A DNA stretch of 64,000 nt from Psychrobacter immobilis. GTDB lineage: Bacteria > Pseudomonadota > Gammaproteobacteria > Pseudomonadales > Moraxellaceae. This document shows positions 33,295 to 43,153 of the stretch, piece by piece. A program made the position numbers and the translations under genes. Numbering within the stretch: position 1 is the stretch's first letter; each line of letters opens with the position of its first letter. The notes under the pieces are model-generated. The model searched no databases and had not been told where the DNA came from. It saw only the letters and a list, made by a program, of their open reading frames with translations. The stretch is from assembly GCF_904846235.1 (NCBI RefSeq), contig NZ_CAJGZN010000013.1, positions 36,820 through 100,819 on the forward strand. The letters run 5' to 3'.

Positions 33295-33828
33295 ATGTCA
33301 TCTGTTCCAAACGCTAGTGCCCTTATGAAAATTGGTCAGCTTAAGAAGCCTTACGGCATTAAAGGCTGGCTTTGGGTATTCAGTGATACGGATGACCGTA
33401 CAGCAATATTCGACATGAAGCCGTGGTGGATGAAAACTGCCACTGGCATGAAACCTTTGACTGTGAAGGCTTGGCGTGAGCAAGGAACAGGAATTGTGGC
33501 TCAATTTGAGCAGATTCCTGATCGTAATGTTGCTGAGACTATGAACGGTGTTACCGTTTGGGTCGAACAAAACGTCCTGCCTGAAACAGCTGAAGACGAA
33601 TATTATTGGTCGGCTTTGGTCAGTCTGCGCGTGATGAACGAGCAGGATGAGTATCTAGGTAATATCACTGAAATGTTTGAAACCGGTGCCCATGACATCA
33701 TGCGTGTAACGGCAAATTCAGACAGTTTGGACAATGAAGAACGCCTGATTCCATGGCATAAGCAGACTGTGATAGAAGTCAATATGACTGAAAAAACAGT
33801 GCTTGTGGCATGGCCGAGTGATTACTAA
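33295..33828 (+). CDS. rimM: Ribosome maturation factor RimM
   Basis: A 177-residue assembly factor for the 30S head. The N-terminal RimM barrel starts IGQLKKPYGIKGWLWV; the C-terminal PRC-barrel domain contains YWSALVSLRVMNE and ETGAHDIMRV and ends LIPWHKQTVIEVN. It binds S19 during 16S maturation. Located in the usual position between rpsP and trmD. The start follows a 165-base gap. Confidence 0.95.
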   Translation: MSSVPNASALMKIGQLKKPYGIKGWLWVFSDTDDRTAIFDMKPWWMKTATGMKPLTVKAWREQGTGIVAQFEQIPDRNVAETMNGVTVWVEQNVLPETAEDEYYWSALVSLRVMNEQDEYLGNITEMFETGAHDIMRVTANSDSLDNEERLIPWHKQTVIEVNMTEKTVLVAWPSDY

Positions 33829-33905
33829 TAGCGTTTCTGGCTTTTTAGTCAGACATTATTAGTACTTACACCGATTGTTTTAGCCTTAACGCAAGTAGAC
33901 ATCAG

Positions 33906-34670
33906 ATGTATTTTGCCGTAATTAGTATTTTTCCTGAGATGTTTGCCACGATTCGTGAATTTGGAATCACGGGCCGAGCAGTGACTCAAGATCAAGTTAC
34001 GATTGAATGCATTAATCCACGTGATTATACCACCGATAACTATCGCCGTATTGATGAGCGCCCTTATGGGGGTGGTCCTGGGATGGTGATGATGGCTGAG
34101 CCATTATCGAAAGCCATTGAGGATGCACGATTACGTGCCAGTCAACATGGTTGTCGTGTCGATAGTGAGCACTGTCCGGTGATTTATATGTCACCGCAAG
34201 GACAGACGCTTAGTGAGAGTAGCGTAGTCAATATGACTGATTACGATGGCATGATTTTATTATGCGGTCGTTATGAAGGTATTGACGAGCGTTTACTATC
34301 ACAATATGTCGATATGGAAGTATCGTTAGGTGATTACGTGTTGACTGGTGGCGAGTTGCCAGCAATGGTGCTGATGGATAGTGTGATACGTCGTCTGCCC
34401 GATATCATGGGTGATGACAAGTCAGCGGAGCAAGACTCTTTTGTCGATGGCTTGCTTGACTGTCCACACTATACTAAGCCGCATGAGTTTGCGGGTATGG
34501 CGGTTCCTGAGGTATTACTTTCAGGTCACCATGCCAATATCGCTAAGTGGCGTTTTAGTCAGCAAGTCAGTCGTACGCAAACGCGTCGTCCAGACTTATG
34601 GCAAGCGTTTACCCCAACGGTAGAGCAAGCAAAGTGGTTGAAAGCATTGGCCAAAGCAGATAAAAAGTAG
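33906..34670 (+). CDS. trmD: tRNA (guanine-37-N1)-methyltransferase
   Basis: A 254-residue SPOUT methyltransferase that makes m1G37 to prevent +1 frameshifting. The N-terminus is [12 protein letters not shown]; the substrate loop is [12 protein letters not shown]; the knotted SAM site includes [12 protein letters not shown] and [17 protein letters not shown]. Length is standard. Third gene of the rpsP operon. Confidence 0.97.
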   Translation: MYFAVISIFPEMFATIREFGITGRAVTQDQVTIECINPRDYTTDNYRRIDERPYGGGPGMVMMAEPLSKAIEDARLRASQHGCRVDSEHCPVIYMSPQGQTLSESSVVNMTDYDGMILLCGRYEGIDERLLSQYVDMEVSLGDYVLTGGELPAMVLMDSVIRRLPDIMGDDKSAEQDSFVDGLLDCPHYTKPHEFAGMAVPEVLLSGHHANIAKWRFSQQVSRTQTRRPDLWQAFTPTVEQAKWLKALAKADKK

Positions 34671-34875
34671 GTTTTTAAAATCTGACTTTATCGTTACCAA
34701 GTTTGATAAACAGTTAAGAAACAGAATTTTGAGCAATAATAAAACGAGTCATAGCATAGTGGCCGTTGGTTATAACCCATTTACGTTGTGTCTCACTATA
34801 AAGAGATGCGATTAATTATTACAAACAGGTGATATGCGTCAAGCCTCTATTATCTAATGTGAGGAGATAACTCTC

Positions 34876-35295
34876 ATGAGCAACAAGCATCCATTGGTTC
34901 AGGTCATCGAAAACGCTCAATTGCTTGAGCGCCCAAGCTTTGCACCCGGCGATACCGTTGTGGTACAAGTAAAAGTACGTGAAGGTGAGCGTGAGCGTTT
35001 ACAGGCTTTTGAAGGCGTTGTAATTGCTAAGCGTAACCGCGGTTTAAACTCAGCGTTTACCGTACGTAAAATCTCAAGCGGCGTTGGCGTTGAGCGTGCA
35101 TTCCAGTTGCATTCACCAATCATCGATAGCATCGAAGTGAAACGTCGCGGTGCTGTTCGCCGTGCGAAACTGTACTACTTACGTGAGCGTTCTGGTAAAT
35201 CAGCACGTATCCGCGAAAAACTTGCGCCACGTCCAGCTCAGAAAAAAACTGACGCTGGCGTACCTGATGCAGTTGATACTGCACCTGGTATCTAA
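34876..35295 (+). CDS. rplS: 50S ribosomal protein L19
   Basis: A 139-residue protein. The core ([58 protein letters not shown]) is typical of L19 at the 30S-50S interface. About 20 extra residues form the C-terminal tail ([17 protein letters not shown]). It ends the operon and is followed by a strong terminator. GTGAGGAG precedes the start. Confidence 0.97.
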   Translation: MSNKHPLVQVIENAQLLERPSFAPGDTVVVQVKVREGERERLQAFEGVVIAKRNRGLNSAFTVRKISSGVGVERAFQLHSPIIDSIEVKRRGAVRRAKLYYLRERSGKSARIREKLAPRPAQKKTDAGVPDAVDTAPGI

Positions 35296-35419
35296 GCACA
35301 AGTTTGCCGTTTTGAGTTAGTCCTATAATTTTAGTATTGGCTCAAGACAAGGTAATAGTAGATACAAGCCCTTATTCATAGGTTTATTTATAAATAAGCG
35401 GGCCATACCAAAAAAGACG

Positions 35420-35456
35420 AAACCCCAATCTATGCGCAAGCTAGATTGGGGTTTTT
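35420..35456 (+). terminator. Rho-independent terminator of the rpsP operon
   Basis: AAACCCCAATCTA / TAGATTGGGGTTT, 13-bp perfect stem, 9-base loop, T-tract. Bidirectional use with the DUF4442 gene is possible. Confidence 0.9.
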
Positions 35457-35519
35457 GTATGTATAACATTAATAATTTAAGTTTTATCAGCTCTGACAGT
35501 GCCAGTTATAAGCTAAAAC

Positions 35520-36080
35520 TTATTGAGCATCAAACGTATCGATGCGGTTGACTTGCTCTTTGGACTTACTGTATTTGCGCAGTCTAATGTATAACGTCTT
35601 GGTAACGGTCGCGATTAGCTTTTGCTGCTCATCAACGATGTCGACTTTGTACTCACGAAATACGGCTTTACCCTCTTTTGCCAACTCTTGAATGGTAATG
35701 ATTTCAGAGCTAGGTATTTTCATGCGTGCAGTGACTTTACTATTGCCAGGCGCAACAAAATCAATGTGTGAGCTTTTGTCCCACACCACATAGTTGCTAC
35801 CCAATTGATGCATCAGCATAAGCATATAAAAAGGGTCAACCATTGAATATAAGCTACCACCGAACTGAGTACCGACGATATTTTTGTTTAGAGTGTTTAG
35901 TCCCATGCTGACTACGCACAAACCCTGATCGAGACTAATATGATCGATTTTGATACCTGCGCCAATGTATGGTGCATAAGTATTAAGGCGTAGCTTTAAT
36001 AAATGCGGTGTCAGCAATGGCATGATGCTTTGCTTGGCCCGACGTTTCAAGGTCTCAAGGTTGGTAGGTAATACGCTCAT
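35520..36080 (-). CDS. DUF4442 hotdog-fold protein
   Basis: A 186-residue cytosolic protein. The central segment (NKNIVGTQFGGSLYSMVDPF; HIDFVAPGNSKVTARMKI) has the pattern of hotdog thioesterase-like proteins of the DUF4442 group, including the Gly-rich turn before the long central helix. Known relatives are acyl-CoA thioesterase-like but the substrate is not established, and I see no unambiguous catalytic residue. It is convergent with rplS and divergent from the DUF3360 gene. Confidence 0.7.
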   Translation of the reverse strand: MSVLPTNLETLKRRAKQSIMPLLTPHLLKLRLNTYAPYIGAGIKIDHISLDQGLCVVSMGLNTLNKNIVGTQFGGSLYSMVDPFYMLMLMHQLGSNYVVWDKSSHIDFVAPGNSKVTARMKIPSSEIITIQELAKEGKAVFREYKVDIVDEQQKLIATVTKTLYIRLRKYSKSKEQVNRIDTFDAQ

Positions 36081-36592
36081 AAACTTGTCCTGTTGCCTTT
36101 TCTCAATTTTTTGATTGTATCAATAATGCGGTTTTACACAGTATCACTGGTAAATAAATCGATAAAAAGTATTTATCATAATTAAAAAGTACTCAGCCCG
36201 CTAGCTCTAAAGCGTAACCGAAATGACATATTTATGCCCACTTACAAGTAACGATCGTTATTTATTATAACTATCTTTGCTATTCATCTATGTGATAAAA
36301 ATCTACCTAGATGTAAACAATTATCAATAAAATGGTCGTTTATCCTAATTCAAAGTCTATAACAGAGAGATTTTTTACTCATGGTTTTCTATTAAGGTCA
36401 ATTTTGTCTCAAATAGAAACTTTAGTTTATATATTATAATGAGATACATAGTATCTTTAAATGGTTTTAGGTTCGCATTTCATCAAGTCTTGGCATACAA
36501 TAGTTCGCAGTTTGTAATAGGCGCTTTGGTCTATGACATTAGAGCAGAGCGTGTGTAGTCAATCAAAGATGTAATCGACACAAGGAAATGTG
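36081..36592. other. Divergent intergenic region with a 12-bp palindrome
   Basis: About 510 bases without an ORF. TAACGATCGTTA at 36249-36260 is a perfect 12-bp palindrome and could be an operator. Otherwise AT-rich. Confidence 0.45.
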
Positions 36593-38116
36593 ATGAGTAA
36601 CCCTCAGACCCCCTCTTCAGGGTCTAATCCGCCGACCTCGAACGTAAACCACGACAGTCAAGTACAAGGCAGTTATGTAGATTTGCATAAGCCCAGTTCT
36701 AGTTTCGACAGTCGTGATGCTTATTTAAACCATGAATTACAAATCATGCAGCCGAAACGTTGGCGTCCTAATTTACCATTCCGTGATTACCGTTTTGAAT
36801 ACGAAGATACTATTCCAGCAATGGCCGCGACCATTGGTAAAGTTGTTATGGTGGGCGCCATTGCAGCAACCTTTGCAGGTCCACTCGGCTTAGGTGATGC
36901 GTTTGTTCTAGAAAACGTACGCTACGAGCTATTGATCGTCTCCTTCTTTATTATCTTATTTTCGGGATTTTTATTGCCGACGGCCAACCTTGCTGGTACT
37001 CACGGTCCACTTATTCCTTTGATTCCTATTGTGGTAGCAGCTGGTGGGCACCCGATGGCCTTTGGTTTGCTTATCGGTGCTTTTGGTCTGCTCCTCGCGA
37101 TTAGTAAAGGGGGGAGTCTACTAGCCAACTTAACCAGTAAAGGTGTGTGCGGTGGCCTATTGATTTACTTGGGCTTTATCGGTACCACATCACAGGTCAA
37201 AAATCTCTTTGCTTGGGCAGAAGGGATTGGCATGTCGCATATCGCTTTCTTTATTATTCTGGCGACTATTCTGCTGTATGCATTGCTTGAGCATTGGCAA
37301 AAACGCTGGCTCGCGGTTCCGCTAAGCTGTGTGTTAGGTGGAGGTCTTGCATTTGCATTGGGCGCACCTTTTGAGTTCAAAACAGCGCCAGGTCTACCAA
37401 ACATGAATCCAATGTATTGGTGGGGCGAAAACACAGGTTGGATGTTAGGTCTGCCGACGATTGAAAGCTTCATTGTAGTACTGCCGTTTGCTATTTTGGC
37501 CGTGGCAATGTGGTCGCCAGATTTCTTGGGCCATCAGGTGTTCCAAAAAATCAGCTATCCTAAGCGTACTGAAAAAGTGCTTATGGATATTGATGACACC
37601 ATGACCAGTGCTTCATTTCGTCAGGTAGTCGGCTCTGTATTGGGCGGCTCCAACTTTGCGTCATCTTGGGGAACGTATATTGTTCCTGCGGCGATTGCTA
37701 AACGTCCAATTCCTGCCGGTGCTTTATTGACGGCTCTATTTTGTATTATCGCAGGGGTTTGGGGCTATCCGATGGATTTGGCCATTTGGCAGCCAGTGAT
37801 GTGTGTGGCCTTGATCGTTGGGGTATTTATTCCATTACTAGAAGCTGGTATGGAGATGACGCGTGAAGGTAAAACCACGCAATCTGCTGCTATCGTGGTA
37901 TTCGCATCGGCATTGGTCAACCCAGCCTTCGGTTGGTCGCTCACATTGTTGCTTGATAACTTAGGTCTGATCGGCTCTAAAGAACGTAGTGCGAATTTGA
38001 CTAAGATGAGCCGCTGGATCATACCGGGTATTATGTTCGTGGTACTGACAGGTGTCATGGCTATCGTCGGTATGCTGCCGGGTATCCCAGCACTGATGGC
38101 AAACTTCCGTCATTAG
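36593..38116 (+). CDS. DUF3360 family multi-pass membrane protein
   Basis: About 507 residues from the ATG at 36593, behind CAAGGAAATGTG. A disordered Ser/Pro/Asn-rich N-terminus (~60 residues) is followed by about 12 membrane helices. Motifs such as PTANLAGTHGPLIPLIPIV and GGSNFASSWGTYIVPAAIA resemble the SulP/NCS2-type 7+7 inverted-repeat transporters to which DUF3360 proteins are related. Transported substrate is unknown. There is no C-terminal STAS domain, unlike the SulP protein elsewhere in this window. A terminator follows. Confidence 0.7.
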   Translation: MSNPQTPSSGSNPPTSNVNHDSQVQGSYVDLHKPSSSFDSRDAYLNHELQIMQPKRWRPNLPFRDYRFEYEDTIPAMAATIGKVVMVGAIAATFAGPLGLGDAFVLENVRYELLIVSFFIILFSGFLLPTANLAGTHGPLIPLIPIVVAAGGHPMAFGLLIGAFGLLLAISKGGSLLANLTSKGVCGGLLIYLGFIGTTSQVKNLFAWAEGIGMSHIAFFIILATILLYALLEHWQKRWLAVPLSCVLGGGLAFALGAPFEFKTAPGLPNMNPMYWWGENTGWMLGLPTIESFIVVLPFAILAVAMWSPDFLGHQVFQKISYPKRTEKVLMDIDDTMTSASFRQVVGSVLGGSNFASSWGTYIVPAAIAKRPIPAGALLTALFCIIAGVWGYPMDLAIWQPVMCVALIVGVFIPLLEAGMEMTREGKTTQSAAIVVFASALVNPAFGWSLTLLLDNLGLIGSKERSANLTKMSRWIIPGIMFVVLTGVMAIVGMLPGIPALMANFRH

Positions 38117-38152
38117 TAGTATGTGATTGAATAAACGATAATAGAATAAACT

Positions 38153-38176
38153 AAGCCGGCGAAAGCTGGCTTTTTT
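38153..38176 (+). terminator. Rho-independent terminator after the DUF3360 gene
   Basis: AAGCCGGC-GAAA-GCTGGCTT with a GNRA-type tetraloop, then a T-tract. Confidence 0.88.
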
Positions 38177-38270
38177 ATGGGTAGCGCTGCGATAATAATT
38201 GGCTTGTAAAACAATGACTCCCGCCCCATAACTAGCAGTATTACTAAGATTTTTAAGAGCAATAAATTCT

Positions 38271-40115
38271 ATGGTTAATGTCTCAGAATCGAGTCCTGTC
38301 GATGATAAAAAAGCCCGTCTTAAGCATCTGATTAAACGCCTGCCTAACTTGCCAGGGGTGTATAAGATGCTGGGTAAGAACGGCGATATATTATACGTTG
38401 GTAAAGCTAAGTCGCTAAAAAGCCGAGTAAATAGCTATTTTGCCAAGACGATTGATCATCCAAAGACGCGGGCGCTAGTGGCGCGGATTCATAATATTGA
38501 GACTATCATTACGCGTAGTGAGACCGAAGCGCTGTTGCTTGAACAGAATCTAATAAAAGAGCATCGTCCACCTTATAATGTGCTGCTGCGTGATGATAAA
38601 TCCTATCTGTATGTATTTATCTCAGCCGATAAGCCTTATCCACGTTTGGCTTACGGTCGCGGCAAAGGCAATCATCAAAAAGGTCGATTCTTTGGCCCGT
38701 TTCCCTCTGCACATGCGGCAAAAGAAACGTTGGTCTTGATGCAAAAGATGTTTCAAATGCGTCAATGTACCAATACCTTTTTTAAGCAGCGTCAACGTCC
38801 TTGCCTTGAGTATCAGATCAAACGTTGCCGTGCGCCCTGTGTCGGTTTGGTATCGCCAGAAGAGTACGCAGAAGATGTGAACAATACCATCCGTTTTTTA
38901 AAAGGCGACTCTAGTGACATCCATATTACGCTGATTGAAAAGATGGAAGCGTCAGCTGAAGCGTTAGATTTTGAAAAGGCGGTATTTTATCGCGATCAGC
39001 TGTCCATGCTACGTGAAGTACAAGCAAGGCAAGCAGTCTACACAGTACAAGGTGAGGCAGATGTGATTGCGATTGCCAGTCAAGCTGGCATGACCTGTGT
39101 GAACGTACTGACGGTACGTGGTGGACGTGTATTGGGTGGAAAAAATTATTTCCCAGATGTGGATAGTAGTGAGTCGCTAGCAGACAATTTATCGGCTTTT
39201 ATTACCTCATTTTATTTCCAAGTGACCGATGATTTGCCCGCAGAAATTATATTAAGCCATCAGATACCAGATCAGGTGGCAGTAAGCGAAGCATTGGCAA
39301 CGCACTTTGATAATAAAGTAGTCATCAAGACCAATGTACGCGAGCATCGCTCAGAGTGGCTGGACTTAGCCACATTGAATACCAGTAATGCACTAAAAAC
39401 CAAGCTTGGCGATTATTTAGAGCTGCATGCACGCTTCGGCGCACTAAAAGACGTATTGGCAACTGTCACCGATCGGACGATTGATCGTATTGAATGTTTT
39501 GATATCTCACATACGATGGGTGAGGCGACCATTGGTAGCTGCGTGGTATTTGACCAAGGTGGCTCGCGCCGTCGCGATTACCGTCAGTATGCTATCCATG
39601 ATATCCAAGGTGGCGACGACTATGCGGCGATGAAACAAGTGCTGACCAGACGTTATAAGAAGCAGCCATTGCCAGATTTACTACTGATTGATGGTGGTAA
39701 AGGTCAGCTTGGCATTGCCAAAGAAGTATTAACTGAGTTGAGTATTCTTGGCGATACCTTGCTCATCAGTGTGGCAAAAGGGGAAGGGCGCAAGGCTGGG
39801 CTTGAGGTATTGCACTTTATCGATCACGAACCGTTAGATCTACCGATGGATAGCAAAGCATTGCACTTGCTTATGCATATTCGTGATGAGGCGCATCGTT
39901 TTGCGATTACTGCTCACCGTAAGAAACGTGATAAGCGTCGCTCGTCATCAGTGCTAGAGGTAATACCTGGGCTGGGTGAGAAACGTCGTCGTGACTTGCT
40001 CAATCACTTTGGTGGTATGCAACAGCTACTTGGCGCTTCGCAGCAGGAGTTGGCAGGCGTACAAGGTATCGGACCAGTACTCGCAAAAACGGTTTATAAA
40101 GTACTGCATGAGTAA
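38271..40115 (+). CDS. uvrC: Excinuclease ABC subunit C
   Basis: A 614-residue dual nuclease of nucleotide excision repair. The N-terminal GIY-YIG domain starts [20 protein letters not shown]; the UvrB-binding UVR motif is near residues 205-235 ([16 protein letters not shown]); the RNase H-like domain has [17 protein letters not shown] and [12 protein letters not shown]; two helix-hairpin-helix motifs lie at the C-terminus ([27 protein letters not shown]). It makes the 3' and 5' incisions around lesions. Full length and intact. Confidence 0.97.
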   Translation: MVNVSESSPVDDKKARLKHLIKRLPNLPGVYKMLGKNGDILYVGKAKSLKSRVNSYFAKTIDHPKTRALVARIHNIETIITRSETEALLLEQNLIKEHRPPYNVLLRDDKSYLYVFISADKPYPRLAYGRGKGNHQKGRFFGPFPSAHAAKETLVLMQKMFQMRQCTNTFFKQRQRPCLEYQIKRCRAPCVGLVSPEEYAEDVNNTIRFLKGDSSDIHITLIEKMEASAEALDFEKAVFYRDQLSMLREVQARQAVYTVQGEADVIAIASQAGMTCVNVLTVRGGRVLGGKNYFPDVDSSESLADNLSAFITSFYFQVTDDLPAEIILSHQIPDQVAVSEALATHFDNKVVIKTNVREHRSEWLDLATLNTSNALKTKLGDYLELHARFGALKDVLATVTDRTIDRIECFDISHTMGEATIGSCVVFDQGGSRRRDYRQYAIHDIQGGDDYAAMKQVLTRRYKKQPLPDLLLIDGGKGQLGIAKEVLTELSILGDTLLISVAKGEGRKAGLEVLHFIDHEPLDLPMDSKALHLLMHIRDEAHRFAITAHRKKRDKRRSSSVLEVIPGLGEKRRRDLLNHFGGMQQLLGASQQELAGVQGIGPVLAKTVYKVLHE

Positions 40116-40187
40116 AGAGTTAGATATTATCAAGCATCAGTTTTTATCTTATTAATTGACTATAAATAAGACTGTGTGAAGATTAAA

Positions 40188-40238
40188 AAAAAGGGGCAGT
40201 CTTGGATAATTTTACTTATCCAAGATTGCCCCTTTTTT
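40188..40238. terminator. Bidirectional terminator between uvrC and folA
   Basis: A 22-bp stem (one G-U pair) with A-tract on the left and T-tract on the right, loop TTTTAC. It can end both the plus-strand uvrC and minus-strand folA transcripts. Confidence 0.92.
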
Positions 40239-40247
40239 AATAGGCTT

Positions 40248-40823
40248 TTACTGCTTATCAGTTTCTACTGTATAAGTGGTAAATTTAAAGCTTAAATCGC
40301 TCTTTTCATCATGCATCTGCTCAGATTCGTCTGCTACTTTAAAGCGTTCTGGCAACTCAGGGTAAAAGGCATCGCCGTCAGCAATGTCAGTATCTACATG
40401 AGTCAGCTCAATACGGTCCGTATACATCAGAGCGTCACTAAATACTCGCTCGCCGCCAATCACCCAAATCGTATCGAGATGCGCGCCATGAGCAAGGCTA
40501 GCTGCTTGTGTCAGAGCATCATCTAGATTGTGTACCACATAAGCATTGCTGCTATCTGCAAGACCTTTCGTCTCAGCATAATCCATCTGTGTCGTAACAA
40601 TAAAGCTCACACGCTTTGGTAATGGTTTACTACCCATTGACTCAAATGTTTTGCGACCCATGATCACGATACCTTGAATCTTGCTATCGTTTTCTTTGGT
40701 CGTCATGCTTTTGAAATGTTGCAAATCTGCTGAGATATGCCACGGTAGCTCATTGTTTTTGCCGATACAGCGATTGCTACTAATAGCAGCGATTTGGGCA
40801 ACTTCGGTATGGGCATAGCTCAT
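40248..40823 (-). CDS. folA: Dihydrofolate reductase
   Basis: A 191-residue enzyme reducing dihydrofolate to tetrahydrofolate, which regenerates the cofactor consumed by thymidylate synthase. Motifs: IAAISSNRCIGKNNELPWHI (active-site loop), IVIMGRKTFES (NADPH site) and IWVIGGERVFSDAL. It is about 30 residues longer than E. coli FolA. It lies directly after the thyA remnant on the same strand, so the ancestral order was thyA-folA. The upstream thyA promoter is probably lost by the island insertion, so folA may depend on a local or island-edge promoter. Confidence 0.95.
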   Translation of the reverse strand: MSYAHTEVAQIAAISSNRCIGKNNELPWHISADLQHFKSMTTKENDSKIQGIVIMGRKTFESMGSKPLPKRVSFIVTTQMDYAETKGLADSSNAYVVHNLDDALTQAASLAHGAHLDTIWVIGGERVFSDALMYTDRIELTHVDTDIADGDAFYPELPERFKVADESEQMHDEKSDLSFKFTTYTVETDKQ

Positions 40824-40887
40824 AATATATCCTTTTTATTATATTCTTAAATTTTGCTCTGATTCAGTATAGTTAACCAGACTAACT

Positions 40888-41196
40888 TTATACGGCAACT
40901 TTGGCTTTGATAGCAGGGTGCGACTCATAGTCATTGACGTTAATGTCTTCGTACTCAAACGCAAATATGTCTTTTACTTCAGGGTTCAAAGACAATGTTG
41001 GCAGTTTATATAGCGAGCGTGTCAACTGTAGCTCGGCCTGCTCACGGTGGTTTTGATAGATATGGCAATCACCACCTGTCCAGACAAACTCTCCAACTTC
41101 TAGACCACATACCTGCGCGACCATATGAGTCAATAGCGCATAGCTCGCAATATTAAAAGGCACGCCTAGGAATATTATAACCCCTAATTTATGCAC
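40888..41196 (-). pseudogene. thyA: 3' remnant of the resident thymidylate synthase gene
   Basis: The frame encodes the C-terminal ~95 residues of Thy[34 protein letters not shown] and [10 protein letters not shown] at the end. The catalytic cysteine, the RRSCD dUMP loop and the N-terminal two thirds are missing. Family similarity begins abruptly at IFLGVPF, around base 41,175; upstream bases code for an unrelated short lead (GTG start at 41196). The reading order thyA-folA shows this is the native locus. It is cut by the genomic island that begins here. Confidence 0.92.
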
Positions 41197-41381
41197 AAGA
41201 CGCCTAATAACATAGCCTTAATAGCTATAATAGCATTGTGCACTTTTAATTCTGCACAATATGGGTTATACATACAAGGTTATTATACCTGATTTTAAAA
41301 TATCACTGCTAATAGAAGGTCTTGTTTATTTCTTTTAGTTGTACTAAGGCATATAAAACGTGATTGCTCCAACATTAAAAC

Positions 41382-41581
41382 TCACCCTAAAGCCCTATCA
41401 ATCAACGCATCGGTAAGCTGAACCTGTGTCTCTTGAGACTGCTGTAGCTTAACTTTTAACTGATCGCAAATAGCCATTAGTTCATCGACTTTAGCAACGA
41501 TACGGTGTTGTTCAGCTAGAGGAGGTATAGGAATTAAAAATTTTGATATATTTCCCATGCTAAGATTAGCTCTTGCATTGT
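41382..41581 (-). pseudogene. hsdS: C-terminal remnant of type I restriction specificity subunit HsdS
   Basis: On the minus strand the open frame reads NARANLSMGNISKFLIPIPP, then LAEQHRIVAKVDELMAICDQ, and ends LIDRALG and TGA. This is the conserved end of the second target-recognition domain plus the C-terminal coiled coil of HsdS. The 5' side stops at the MITE-like element at 41,582. Only ~66 residues remain, with no hsdM or hsdR nearby, so it is nonfunctional. It shows that the island once carried, or replaced, a restriction-modification locus. Confidence 0.85.
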
Positions 41582-41655
41582 CGAGCCTTTCCTAAAAAGT
41601 GTGTAACTATCATTTAGATTGTAGAAGTACTTACACGAAATTTAGGAAAGGCTCG
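41582..41655. repeat. MITE-like element 1 (74 bp)
   Basis: Perfect 15-bp terminal inverted repeats CGAGCCTTTCCTAAA / TTTAGGAAAGGCTCG, with the inner GTGTAA / TTACAC also inverted. Related to the element at 61,290. The ends resemble those of IS256-family elements, by memory. No target duplication was found. Confidence 0.75.
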
Positions 41656-41680
41656 TTCATAGACAGTATGAAGGTATTTA

Positions 41681-43153
41681 CTACCTGGCAATCAACAACT
41701 TTACAGCAACCTCAAAAAGACACTCATCTTTGATAGTAATACTAACTTTGCCATTATGAGCATTGGCGATAGCTTGCACAATAGATAAGCCTAAGCCTGT
41801 TCCTGAATGCATCGTATTCGTTTTATCATGACGATAGAATCGCTCAAACAGTTTATCGGCTTCAATCTGATTTAATGGTTTGTCTAGACGGTTGGTCATA
41901 GTTATTCTTAACCAGAGCTGCTCTGGGGATTGAATATCGTCTTTTGGCGCATTAAGCGAGGTGCTTGAAGTGAGGACAGTAGCGGATATCATAATAGTGC
42001 TATTACTAGCCGCATAATAAATCGCATTTGACATCAGGTTGGCAAACAGCCGTTGCAATAAGCCTTTATCACCTAGTACTGTTTTAAAATCACCCGATTT
42101 TTCAAAGATTATCTCACGATCCTCAGCAATCATCTCATAATAATCTATAAGCTTTGTGATCAAGCTCTCTATATCGACATGACTGATTTGCGAATCACTC
42201 AGCTCTTTTTGAGTTTTTGCCAGTAATAACATATCGTTAATCATGGCGGATAACTGCTTTAACGTATCATGCTGATGATGCAATTGCTCAATGTATTCGT
42301 CGCTTTCTCTTGGCTTAGTTAACATGACTTGCGTTTGCGTACTCAGCGTCGCTATTGGCGTACGTAGCTCATGGGCGATATTGTCTGAAAACCGTGATAA
42401 TGATTCAAAGTTACTTTCAAGCTTGACCATCATAGAATTATAAGACTCCGTTAGTGGACGTAATTCTAACGGCATATCGCCAACCACAATTCTTTCATCT
42501 AACCTTTGAAGATTAATGCCTTTCATCTTTTGTACGATAGTAGCTAGGGGAGCAAAACCCCAGTGTACACTTAGTGCTGCTACTGAAACCAATAATAAGG
42601 TAATGGCGATAAGTATCAAGCTCAGCTGGCGATTAAACTGGATAAGATATTGATGATGCACATCGATAGGTAGAGCAATAAATGCCAAAACCTCTTGATG
42701 TGTAATGATAATGGCTCGGTAATGCCTATTATTTATCTTGATCATAAACTGCTGATCGCGATAGTCCTGCAATAGTTGTAACAAGCTAAAATCTGCCGGT
42801 AGATCATTGATGAAATTACTGGGATCGCTGGATAATAATTTGCCATTTTTATCTGATACTAAGGTTTTTAAATCATAATCCAGCCAAGAAGAATGTAGAT
42901 GATTGGCATCAATTAGCGCTTGCGACTTTGATACTGTGAATGGTTCTATGTGATCTTCCAAACTAACCATACGTTTGCGCAGGTTAAAAGCTGCATGAGT
43001 AAGGATTTCTGAGTCCAATTGCTCAAAGTGTCCACTCACAGAGCGCTGAACCCATGCGTAGATAATAACCTGAGAGATAATAACGAACAATGTCAGTAAA
43101 AAAATAGTTCGCCATAACAGTGACCAACGCCGATTCTTAGATTTATGTCTCAT
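41681..43153 (-). CDS. copS: Copper-responsive sensor histidine kinase (CopS/CusS type)
   Basis: 490 residues: helices at ~14-34 and ~176-198 around a ~140-residue periplasmic sensor; HAMP; HisKA with NIAHELRTPIATLSTQ; ATPase domain with NLMSNAIYYA, and HSGTGLGLSIVQAIA near the end. The IYYA and RFYRHDKTNTMHSGTGLGLSIV pattern is that of heavy-metal sensor kinases (CusS, CopS). It overlaps the regulator gene by 11 bases, so both come from one transcript. An acidic-Ser loop (~residues 395-415) interrupts the ATPase domain. It faces away from the copper operon it presumably controls. Confidence 0.88.
   Translation of the reverse strand: MRHKSKNRRWSLLWRTIFLLTLFVIISQVIIYAWVQRSVSGHFEQLDSEILTHAAFNLRKRMVSLEDHIEPFTVSKSQALIDANHLHSSWLDYDLKTLVSDKNGKLLSSDPSNFINDLPADFSLLQLLQDYRDQQFMIKINNRHYRAIIITHQEVLAFIALPIDVHHQYLIQFNRQLSLILIAITLLLVSVAALSVHWGFAPLATIVQKMKGINLQRLDERIVVGDMPLELRPLTESYNSMMVKLESNFESLSRFSDNIAHELRTPIATLSTQTQVMLTKPRESDEYIEQLHHQHDTLKQLSAMINDMLLLAKTQKELSDSQISHVDIESLITKLIDYYEMIAEDREIIFEKSGDFKTVLGDKGLLQRLFANLMSNAIYYAASNSTIMISATVLTSSTSLNAPKDDIQSPEQLWLRITMTNRLDKPLNQIEADKLFERFYRHDKTNTMHSGTGLGLSIVQAIANAHNGKVSITIKDECLFEVAVKLLIAR

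Noticed and set aside
40888..41196. Functional short protein from the GTG at 41196
   Set aside because: It is the 3' third of thyA without catalytic residues; the GTG lies in foreign island DNA.
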